A stretch of 64,000 nucleotides of DNA from Heterotrichella gracilis (Eukaryota > Sar > Xanthophyceae > Tribonematales > Xanthonemataceae): contig JAULBX010002002.1 in the NCBI GenBank assembly GCA_032358255.1, positions 62,001 to 126,000 of the forward strand. The letters are read 5' to 3'. Shown here in pieces: positions 46,125 through 55,937 of this stretch. The position numbers were made by a program, and so were the translations under genes. The notes beneath the pieces are model-generated. The model was not told the DNA's origin and did not search any database. It worked only from the letters and a program-made list of their open reading frames with translations. The first letter of the stretch is position 1, and every line of letters starts with the position of its first letter.

Positions 46125-49100
46125 ATGCTGCAAGCGATTACCAAGGCCGGCTGGCCTGCACCAAAGCAGGTAACACGAAATTCCACCTGCTATTTGTTAG
46201 AAGGTTGTAGCCCGCCTAGCCTGCGCCAATGTGCTGTTGGGCGTATGCATGCACTGCATGCATGCATGTGCAACCTTGCGCAGGCAACACCTAGCTCTCA
46301 CGGCTCCAGTGCACAGCCATGGCAGGAATTTTTTTTTATTAGCGTTGCTAAAAATGGTATGTCGATAGTTAAGTGTCATGCTCTGACCAAACGGCAAGGT
46401 GGGCACCGTCCCTCGCATGCCGCTGTCTACCTTGGATGCACCCACCACACCTGGCTGCAGTCACACACCAGCCTGCGTCGGCAACCCCTGACATGGCACT
46501 ACTCTCCCTGCCCAAAACCCCTCTCGCGCTTCTCACCCTGTGCGCCGCGCCAGGACCTACACCCCATGGTGGTGGAAACCCTAAAGGCGCTGGATAGGGT
46601 TTACCCCGGTGTGCGGGAGACCCCCCTGCTGGCCTCCTCCTGGCTGTCCCAGCAGACCAAGGGAAAGGTGTACCTCAAGATGGAGAATGACCAGGTAGGG
46701 ATGGAAGTGCTTGATTGGGAGCCCCTTGGGACTGTGTTCTGCCTCAAAATTTGAGGGCACCCTAGCCCCTCAACCCTCAACCCTTCTGGCGTGAAATACT
46801 TGATTTGGATCGTGTTCTGCCACAACAATTGGAAGCTGTGCTGTGATAACCCAAAATTGTATCTCGCTATATTGCGGGCACCTGCCACAAGATAACATTT
46901 ACCAGGGTATATCAGAGCGAGCACCTGCTGACAACGCATGTGTCTCAGACACCTGCACCAGAAGGCAGCATGGCGAGTGCACAATTGTTTTCTACGGCAA
47001 AACGCATAATTTAAAGGGTAATGGGTACAATTTTTTCCACGACATTCCCGTGTTACCCTTGCTACAGGTCACAGGCTCCTTCAAGGCCCGCGGCGCCATG
47101 CACAAGGCGCTGTCGCTCAGCGATGACCAGCTGGCGGCAGGCATAGTCACCTGCTCCACAGGCAACCACGCGCTGGGAGTGGTGCACGCATGCGCCCAGG
47201 TCAACAAGGCTAGGTGGGTCTTATCCAGGGAATGGAAGTACGCCAGTCTGCAAGGTCGGAATTCAGGGAGGTGTGCATGCCATACCGTAACTAGGGCTGC
47301 GCATACCCTAGTCAAGGTTCAGGGAGGTGTGCATACCCTACCCAGGCAAAGTCACGTGTCCCTGGCAACCATGCACTGAGGGTGGTGCACGCATGCGCCC
47401 AGGTCAACACCGCAAGGTGGGTTCTGCCCAGGGTGTGTGCATACCCTAACTAGGGTCAAGGGCATGCACACCCTAATCACATCTCATGTTCTGACTGTGC
47501 TCAATAGGGTGCAAACTGTCACCAAACTAATGATCTGATCCAACAACAATCCCAGGCTGATCTTGCACCGATCCAACTAAACTTGCACCCATCTAACTGA
47601 TCCGCCCTGATCCGGCTATGATTGCAGGGAGGCCACCCACCCCCCCGTGCAGTGTGCGGTGTACGTCCCCCTGGGCATCAGCGCGGCCAAGGCCTCCAAG
47701 CTGGCGGCTGCAGGCGCTGACGTGGTGCAGTTTGCCACCGACTGCGTGGACACAGAGACTGAGGCCAGGCGGGTGGCGGGAGAGCGGGGTGCGGTGTACA
47801 TCAGCCCTTACAATGACATACAGGTGGGTGTGGCCTGAAAAATAGGTTACGTTTGCATCCCTCACCCACTCCCACCCACCCCGCCCACGCATACACACAC
47901 TCCCCGCACCCACTTATTCACCTACAGCTCCTATGATGGCCTGTGGGGGAATGTGGATTAGAAACTACACTGGGTTGGGGCCTACAAAATTACGGTGCAT
48001 CAGTCCCTTCTTGATCTGTCGGTGGGTGGGAGTTGATGAGCAGACTGGATCGGGTTCGTCGAGTGGCATTGGATGGGCAAGTGAATAGAGGTTGGCTTGA
48101 ATCTTGGTGCAATGCACGGTATAATTGCAGGCCCTTGCTCATCCAAGCCGCACCTTACCAGCACAAGGAGGGCAATCGAACCAACATGTAGAGAAAGGCA
48201 TACTTGCTGGCTATGTTGGATTGCTGTGCACATCTAATGCAACGCCCTGCAGCACATCCGCGTGGGTGGGGCATCACAAGCACTCCACATCCTCCTGGCA
48301 GTACCCTAGGCAAGGTTTTCCCTGTGCGCCACTTCCCCGCAGGTTGCGGGAGGGCAGGGCACCATTGCTGCAGAGCTGTTGGCTCGCCTGGGGCCCGGTG
48401 CGCTGCACGAGGTGTATGTCGCAGCGGGAGGAGGCGGGCTCATCTCAGGTACGCATGCGTGCAGTATGACACTTTACCCAGCCATTGATGCCTTCTCAGA
48501 TGTAATAGCGAATATTGGATGTGTGTGGAGCGCACGTCTTCCTCACCACATGAGGGGGGTTTCTGAGCCACCCTGTGAGAAACGATGTCTTTCTAACCAC
48601 ACACGCCCTATCCAGGCATCGCCGCTTTCCTCAAGTCTGTGGACCCGTCCATTCGGGTCGTGGGCTGCCAGCCACTCGCTAGCCACGTGATGCAGCTGTC
48701 AGTGGAAGCAGGGCGAATAGTGGATGGGCCTACACTGGACACGCTATCAGATGGCACTGCAGGTGGGGTTAGGATTTTAGGTGGGGTTTAGGCAGGGTGC
48801 ATAGTGGACGCACCCTCATTGGAAATGCTATCAGATGGATACTGCAGGTGAGGTCAAGGCTGGCGCTGGGTTCAGGGGTTGGAGATCTTAAAACCCTAAT
48901 GCAATGGCTGGATCTGGGTGGGTGGGTGTCACCACCACACCAATGATGAAGTGGATAACAAAGGCTGTGTGGACCATGCGCTGCCTGGGTGTGTAGATGT
49001 ACTAGTAGCTGGCAATGGGTGCTGCTAACCTGTTTGGATGACAGGCTGCATGTATCCCAACAGCCAATGTATTCTGGTCCTGAGGGATACATGTGGCTAT

Positions 49101-50138
49101 TGGCACTATGTGTAGTTGCCCATCTTCCGGTGGGCAGCGCTGTGCAGGTGTGGTACATGCATGCATGCACGGGAATCATGTGGTTGTTGCACACCATGCC
49201 ACCGTTGCCCACCATCACCAACTGCAAGCAACTAGCACCTGGAGTGCCCTCCCGCATGGCCATCAGCTCGTCCACATGCAGTTGCACCACATGTGCAGGG
49301 TGAAGGGTTTAAATTTTACGGTTATAGCCCGTGCGCAAGCAGCTGCACTACATGTGACCCCCACCATATGGTTGTGAACCGCTCTCAGCCTGTCTGTTTT
49401 TGCCTGAAATGGCATTGAAATGCCCGCGATTGCATTACTCCACCACAATGATAACGCAAAAGCAAGGATGCCTTGCTTGTGATAGATACATGTCGCCGGC
49501 ACGGGTCATGCAATCTACTGAAAGAGCACATGATTTCCACACTGACACCTGTTTACGGTTTTTGGTTGATGCCCATGTGTGCATGTTGGATGTGTGCAGG
49601 TGGCATCGAGGAGGGGTCTGTCACCCTTGATCCCTGCACCCGCTTTGTGGACGAGTGGGTGCTGGTGGGAGAGCAGGCAATCGCGGCGGCCATGGTGGGC
49701 GTGTGGCGGGAGCAGGGGGTGTGGGTGGAAGGTGCGCTGCAGGGGCTGGGGGTCACCATGCTGAAATGTACACCATACTTGATGAGGTTGATAAATATGG
49801 GTCATAAATCTTGTAAGACTGTGAGCCTTACATATTTAAAAAAAAAACGCTATGGCCTCAGTTTCTAGTGTGCATTGCTGAGAGGGAAATGGCTTGGCAA
49901 ATCCCCTAAAATGAATTGAATTTTTGCTGTTTGCTGTTTGGCCAAATGCGCAGGGTCTGCTGGCGTGGGCATTGCCGCTCTGCTCCAGGTGGCGGGAGGC
50001 TCATCAGGAGACCGGCTAGCGGGGCGGGGGGCTGTGGTGGTGTGCTGTGGGGGCAATGTGTCACCTGCCACCACGCAGCTGGCGCAGCAGCTGGCGGGAG
50101 TGGGAGATGGTCAGGCAGGCCCACCGAATGGGCAATGA
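46125..50138 (+). CDS. Serine racemase / threonine dehydratase-like PLP enzyme
   Basis: Eight exons join in frame: 46125-46169, 46554-46694, 47068-47213, 47628-47823, 48343-48448, 48616-48762, 49600-49731, 49954-50138, giving 365 residues. This is a fold-type II pyridoxal-phosphate enzyme. The Schiff-base lysine lies in TGSFKARGA, the substrate loop is STGNHA, and the phosphate-binding loop is AAGGGGLISG. PYND.QVAGGQGT is the family's next conserved block. There is no C-terminal ACT domain, so it is not the feedback-regulated biosynthetic ILV1 enzyme. It fits serine racemase, catabolic threonine/serine dehydratase or hydroxyaspartate ammonia-lyase; sequence alone does not decide. The segment that contacts the pyridine nitrogen, usually SGGN, reads CCGGN. 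No targeting peptide is evident. Two introns hold tandem copies of exon donor edges. Confidence 0.85.
47150..47420 (+). repeat. Tandem duplication of the exon-3 donor edge of the racemase-like gene
   Basis: gtggtgcacgcatgcgccca and the next eight bases are repeated without mismatch at about 47180 and 47383, and both copies are followed by a usable AGGTGGG donor. Between them are copies of gggaggtgtgcat.cc.tac, so the unit of about 203 bases is itself internally repeated. Confidence 0.85.
48690..48860 (+). repeat. Tandem duplication of the exon-6 donor edge of the racemase-like gene
   Basis: The exon end (gcgaatagtggatgg.. to ctatcagatggcactgcag|gtgggg) is repeated 84 bases downstream as gtgcatagtggacg.. 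to ctatcagatggatactgcag|gtgagg. The spacer is GTGGGGTTAGGATTTTAGG then GGGGTTTAGG. Both copies keep a full donor. Confidence 0.85.
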
Positions 50139-51158
50139 TACGCAATCAGGTTTGACTGATCATCAGCACCTGCAAGCTGCACCTGCCACCTGGTTACCCA
50201 GTTGGACTCCTTTGAAAGCCATACAGCAGTCACTGTGACACTGTGCTGCATGCACTCAGCACAGGCTGCAGAATGGAAGCCCCCTTGCAGTTCCAATTGG
50301 CTACCTTGGTAGTTCCAAGTGCGATCTTTGAACAAATCTGGTGCCTGAATGATTGACCCTTCCATCGTTGTATATGATGATCATAGCGTGCCCAAACTGT
50401 GCACATTGGTCAAATATTAGAAAATAGCCTATACTTTTGATATGTGGCACATTCAACGATAGATATCATCATCATGTAAACATGGTCCATCTGGCAGTGT
50501 CAGCGGCACTGACTGCACTCTGACAAGTGTGCCATTACTTGAAAATAAAATTTAGTTGTTACACTGTCTGCAAGGCTCCGAGTGGTGTCCAACATATGGA
50601 TGCTTCATTGTGGCCCCTAAACTCCGCCTTTGCACGTCCCATTCTTTCTCATTGTAACCCTGGATCACTAGCATCGATATCTTTGGCAAACCCCAGAATC
50701 TGATAATGGAAATGCGCACATGCCACATTAAAAACTGTCGCTGATGTATGACACCCCCGATTCCCATGTACTCCAGCTACTAGCGTCTGACTTTGGTACT
50801 GAACTTTAAGGCCTCTCTACCACCTTACACTGTGGGTGCTACATAATCTATAGAGACAAAATTGAATGCAGAAACTGGTATCCAGTGGAACAGCAGCTCC
50901 AACCCCATGCTGCCATGGACGATGCTGGTGGGGCGATTGCACATGGTTTTAAGTCAAAAGTATTTTTTGCTTCTTGTCCAGATGAAGCAATAAGCATGGC
51001 TGCCGCGGTGTGCGCAAACCAACCACCCCCGCCACGGGCTGGCTCTCGCAGCTCAGGGCCAACCCTAGTGCTGGTCCTATCAAAGCCCTAGCAAAACCCT
51101 TGGTTTCCCACTTCCTCCAGAGCGCTGCGCCTCACTGAACTGTGGTACTGGAAGGAGT
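50139..51158. other. Convergent intergenic region, racemase-like gene / WHIRLY
   Basis: A 38-base stretch at 50608 matches 45648. Nothing else is recognised; short open frames have no domain signature. Confidence 0.45.
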
Positions 51159-53649
51159 TCAGAACGGCGGCTGGCCGCTGTAGCCGCCCATGGCTCCCAT
51201 CCCGCTCTTCTTAGAAAAGGATGGTTCTGCCTCAAACAGCTCGTCGAATCCCAGAAGCTTGGGGATCAGGTACTGCACATTGGAAAATGATTAAAAATGT
51301 AGGTGTGAGAACGAGAAATGAAATGAAATGTAGGTATACAAGCAATTTTACAGGGGTGTCATTTGTCATCCCAGCAGCTTGAGGAACAGGTGGGAGATGA
51401 TCCAAAATGTGATTGCGGCTTTGGTGTAATTTAAACATGGTTTTATACGCTGTAGGGTCTCGTTCCAAAGTGAACGAGGGTGCATGGCAATCAAAATAGG
51501 GTCCTGGGTTTAGGAAATAGGCGGCAGCAATGGTCCTCCTCCTTACCTGGCAGAGGGTCACAAAGGTCTGGTATTCCCCCCCAGTCAGGAACACAGAGGC
51601 CTTCTTCTCGGCCCCACCGCTCCTCTGCACCAAGAAACACTTGTTGGTGTCATGGGTGTGTCGGGGCCAGTGCATACGATGATGTGTGGAAGGCCCATCC
51701 ATGCAGTTATTAGAAGCATACTCCTAGGCTGGCTAATGTCACCATTTACCCATAATCAATCATATCAGGGGACTATGACAGTCCTCTTCTAGTCCCCAAG
51801 GCCATATGTAGGTTTGTGGGCGTGCCACATGGGGTGTGGATGCCAGATGGATGCCTGTGTGGGTGCTGGAACAGGCGTACCTCCACCAAGTTGATATAGT
51901 ACATGCGCGCTCCAGACTTGTCTTGCGCAGGGTTGATGGCAAGGTTCTTCACCACGGTACCCTCCTGCCTGCAGACCAATAGTGGACATAAGGGTTTAGG
52001 GTTTAGGGTTTAGGGTCTAGGGTTGATGGCAAGGTTCTTCACCACGGTACCCTCCTGCCTGGAGACCAGCAGTAGACACTTGGGTTTAGGGTGTAGGGTC
52101 TAGGATTGATCGCGAGGTCCTTCACCACGATACCCTCCTGCATGCAGACCAAGAGGGGGGATTTGTAAATCAGTACATCCATCAGAAAGCCAGGGGTGTT
52201 CATCCTACAAACCAGGAAAGGGTAGGGCAACTAGCATTAGGTGATTCATGCTGGCCCCCCGGTATTGGACCTGTTTCATACTCTCCCTGAACCTGTATTG
52301 CTTATGCTGTATCATGGAACGCGATCTCTGTGGGTGTGGGTGTGATTTCTGAATACAGCCCCCCTATTGGACCCCTGGTCATGTGCAGCGGACCTGCCCC
52401 TCAAGCTGGTTTCGCCACTAGGATTTTGCCGCACTCATGCCTTCCTGCCTATCATCTGGGAATTTTGCAGGAGCACAGCAGCAAAAAGATAGCATAGCTT
52501 GTGGGACAGATGGCCGGGTGTGAGATATTTAGGGTGTGGGGTTTATTCACGTACGGTGAGCCCTTGTTGGGGTCGTGGACGAATACCACGTTCACATCCT
52601 TGTTGGCGATGATTTGGCCCAGCTCAGTCGCACTCAGGCCAAACGTCTGGGGGCAGAAAGCACAGGAAACATGTCAGATATTTTTTGATGACATGTACCT
52701 GTATAATAAGGGTTACATAGGGAGTTGTGGTGCAACACAAACGAGTTGGAGATGCACCAAAACATGCCTGGCCCCGTTCACGCCAAACCTGCTACACACA
52801 GAATGGCATGGCGCAGGGGCAGTACCCAATGCTTTCCGCCATTTACAGGGAACAGCACCAGCAGGCAGTGGAGGACCATAGGGGAGCGCACCATTTTCTC
52901 GGCCCAGTTGTAGTACTGATCCCCTTGTCCCAGCGCAAACTCCAGCAGCACGATGCCATCACGGTCGACTGTCATGCCCCCCTCGGGCCTCCGGTTCCAG
53001 GAGGGCTTTATCACTTTGAAGCACATGGCGGCGCGGCCCTGCAGGTGGGTACCCGATCCATGGTCAGGGGGGGGACCAGGATGAGGAGTTGGGGAGGGCA
53101 CAGGGTGAGGGGTGAGAGGGCGGGGCGGGTGATAGGGTCTAGTCTTGACAAGGCTAGGGTTTCAGGAGACCTAGAACAGCGCTCAAACGGGGTCAAGCCA
53201 ACCAGTCAGGGAATCTGGGATAGATGTCACGGTCTTTCAGGTTACTGTTTCCTTGTCCTGTGCCGGTGCACGTATACAGCGGGGCAGGGCCAATCTAGGT
53301 TTTGTGATGCATGCATATGACTTGTCCGCTGTACGGTAATGCAGCAAACCGTCTGTGGATCAACTGTTGGTACAGGTAAGCCAACTGGTGGTCCTAAGAA
53401 AACCCTATGCGTGACCTTGTAGACCCTCCAGGCGGCGAATATGGGCTCGTTCCTTCGGCTGTCGTCGGTGCTCGCCTCGGTGTAGTTGCGAGTAGTTTGA
53501 AAAGAAGCGGACGCCTGCCCTCTGGAACCCCACGCGGGAATCCTGGCTGCCTGGGAAAGCCAGTGGCACGGGATGGACGTCGACAACGGCTTGCTGGGTT
53601 TCAAGAGGGCACTGGCGCAAGCCCGCACCAAGGGCTGTGTGCGCAACAT
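51159..53649 (-). CDS. WHIRLY single-stranded-DNA-binding protein
   Basis: Seven exons join in frame: 53649-53416, 53038-52892, 52646-52555, 52204-52177, 51964-51881, 51624-51547, 51272-51159, giving 258 residues. WHIRLY proteins are plant-lineage 24-mer-forming ssDNA binders that protect organelle genomes from error-prone repair. The hallmark KGKAAL appears as KGRAAM right after the first exon. It is followed by the beta-sheet core: GIVLLEFALG, YNWAEK, FGLSATELGQI, FVHDPNKG, EGTVVKNLAINP and SVFLTGGEYQTF. The first 78 residues are rich in Arg, Ser, Ala and Thr and contain QTTRNYTEAS, an organelle targeting peptide that looks mitochondrial but could serve plastids. The C-terminus is Gly/Ser-rich, without the acidic-aromatic tail of some land-plant forms. 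A 28-base microexon (52177-52204) is needed to keep phase. Intron 4 holds two extra copies of the exon-5 edge. Confidence 0.9.
51931..52155 (+). repeat. Triple tandem copy of the exon-5 edge of WHIRLY
   Basis: The authentic edge at 51931-51978 is repeated at 52021-52068 with one mismatch in 48 bases and at 52103-52150 with six, by my count. Spacers are gtttagggtttagggtttag and gggtttagggtgtagggtct. All three copies keep an AG acceptor on the minus strand. The two extra copies have lost the rest of the exon, and the nearer one meets TAA in the CCCTAAA spacer. Confidence 0.95.
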
Positions 53650-54026
53650 GTTGCCCAGCTGCAGCACTGGTTGTTACGGAGTACAGCTCCTGCCGTTGTA
53701 TATAAGAATTGTTCCTGCCTGGCAATATAGCAGGCGAGCAGCCTTGGCGCAACCACTTTTTGTACTGTAAGCTTGGTCGCATGCATTCGACGGTCAGTGC
53801 AAAATATGGCGGGAAACCCCAGTTTCGTGCCCGTTTGACTGTCACAGCTCCCACAGTCCATGCATATATACCGGAGTTTGGGCAGAAGTGCGAGAAGCAC
53901 CTCTCAGCAGCTAGTGATTCAGTGTTTCCCGTTAAAAAAGGGTCAGCAAAGGGCACGGGCTGAGCTGGACCGGCATGGCCAGGATCCTCAGGGAGTCAAG
54001 CTTGACTGGCACACCCACGGACCACA
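53650..54026. promoter_or_regulatory. Short bidirectional promoter, WHIRLY / endosulfine
   Basis: Only 377 bases separate the two outward-facing start codons, so the promoters must overlap or be shared. A TATATAC-type stretch (catgcatatatacc) lies near 53862 and tgtatataag near 53698. No experimentally known element can be assigned. Confidence 0.5.
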
Positions 54027-54587
54027 ATGGCAACACAACCGCCACCCTCCGTAAGTGCAAACGTTGTAACGTTGCGTGAATGCAAAAATATATGTTTACA
54101 AAGCCAGGTGTGCAGTATGCAACCCAGGCACGCTGCTTTGCAGGCACAACTCAAAGACCCCAAATCAATTGAACGGGAACAGGAGGCCTTGCTACGGGCC
54201 AAGTACGGAAACTTGAAGCCCAAGAAGAAGTTGATCCCCAAGGTGTGTTTGTAACGCTGCTGTGATGGCGTGCACCCCTTGGCAACCGTGGGTCGGAGTG
54301 TGCAGATACAGACTGGTGGTGGTGTGCAAGGTTCCGAGACCTGTTGACAGGTCCACAGTTGCTGGTGTATCTTGTTGTCGACATAAAAATAACCAGTGCA
54401 CGTTTTGGCGCAGGAGCACAAGTACTTTGACTCAGCAGACTGGGCATTGGAAAAGCAAGGAGTAAAAACAGAGCAAGCTGCATTGTCAGACATACAGGAA
54501 GGGTTGGAGCCAAGGGTAGACCCAATGGTGGTTCCACCCCGCCGAATAAGCCACTTGGGGGAAGGGGACGATATTGTCACGAAGTAA
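54027..54587 (+). CDS. Endosulfine / ARPP19 family protein
   Basis: Three exons join in frame: 54027-54050, 54144-54242, 54414-54587, giving 98 residues. Endosulfines are small disordered proteins that, when phosphorylated by Greatwall kinase, inhibit PP2A-B55 and permit mitotic entry or quiescence responses. The diagnostic motif is here as KYFDSADWALEKQG, the plant form of FDSGDY, whose serine is the Greatwall target. It is preceded by the family segment KYGNLKPKKKLIPK. The Pro/Arg-rich C-terminus (VPPRRISHLGEGD) also follows the plant pattern; its RRIS is a possible PKA-type site. The N-terminal exon codes only eight residues. The length is normal for the family. Confidence 0.95.
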
Positions 54588-55937
54588 TAGAATCCAGCCA
54601 TCACTGGCAACGTCACAGCACTGTCGACGGCAGTGGAGACCCAAGCGCTGCAACCATATCCAGCGGTGCAATGCAACTGCCTTGGGCAACACAACGCGCT
54701 TCATAGCAACAGTGCTTTACAGAGCTGTGTCAGTATCTGCAGCTACCCTTTCCAAACTCTAGGGAACTGACTTTGGGGGACTGGGCACGATTATTATCAC
54801 TACTTTTGGCAACCGCATGTACCCAGCTCAACACGTATTGCACTGGAAAATTTTCCAGCAATAAGCAGTCCGGCACTGATAGCTGAAAATCAGCCACTGC
54901 TGGTAATCTGTAGGATGACTTGGTGTATGTGAATAGTGGTGCTTTTATCATATGCGAGCTGGCCAGTGACACGCCATGTTATCAGCCGGTGCTGTTGTAA
55001 CAGACCAGTTGACAAAGTTGAGCGGCAAGTTTAATAGTGCTGTTGAGGCACGTCAAATTTAGCTGCAACTGTGAAGGTTGAGTCCATATCACTATTGTAA
55101 CACAGCGCATTGCCGTAAAGGGTACTTGTAAACAGTCTCTGCTGTGTAGCGCTGCAAGTGGCCAGGAACCACTGAAGGTCAGGCAGGATAAGTGCAGCAC
55201 GACCTAACATTCCCATACTTGGGAGTTGCAAGGGACGGTTGCATACAACGTCTGGTTCAAATGTTGCCAACGTTGCCCAAGTGTGGGGCAAATGATGACG
55301 CAGTGACAGCAAACGCATGTATAAAGAAAAAACAGCGGTTGTCAGAGTGGCCTATTGGCTACAACAGTGAGTTCATGGTGCACGTCAATCTTTGGGCAGT
55401 CTGTGACCAACAGGCCCCTCAGTGGTCGCTGCGGTGCTCTTGTGCTGGTCAAGGGGCAACACCCGCCGCACGGATGCTGGCAACGCCACCCCTGCTTTGT
55501 GGATGGGTTGCATGTAGCGCGGGATGTTGCTGCCTGTGCTGTCACCCGTCTGCTCATCAGGTGCAGCGTGGTGCTGAGCAGCCACATTCTGCTGCTGCTG
55601 ACTGCGTCCCGGAGGGTGCAATATGAGCAGGTCCTCCCTCGAAGTGCTTCGCCCCAGCTGGCCCCTGTTGCCCGCAGACTTGTGCCCCTGCCTCAACTGG
55701 TGCGCGCTGTGCGGCCGCCATGGCTGCGGGGGTTGCGCGCCGCCGCCATTCCAACCCATGCTACTCTGGACCTCACGCCCATGCCCGGGCTGATGGTGGA
55801 CAGGACTGGCGGCTGCATGGCACGCAACCGATTCCTCTGCGTGCACCGCAGCATGTGAGAGGGACCGCAGCCTGCACTTGTACCACTCCAGGCCGTGCGC
55901 ATGCTGCCGCTCATGCTGCTGCGCCTGGTGACCGCCA
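54588..55937. other. Convergent intergenic region, endosulfine / PP2C
   Basis: This holds the 3' flanks of two convergent genes. A long minus-strand frame (55385-56212) overlaps the PP2C last exon out of phase and is low-complexity, so it is not annotated as a gene. Nothing else is seen. Confidence 0.45.
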
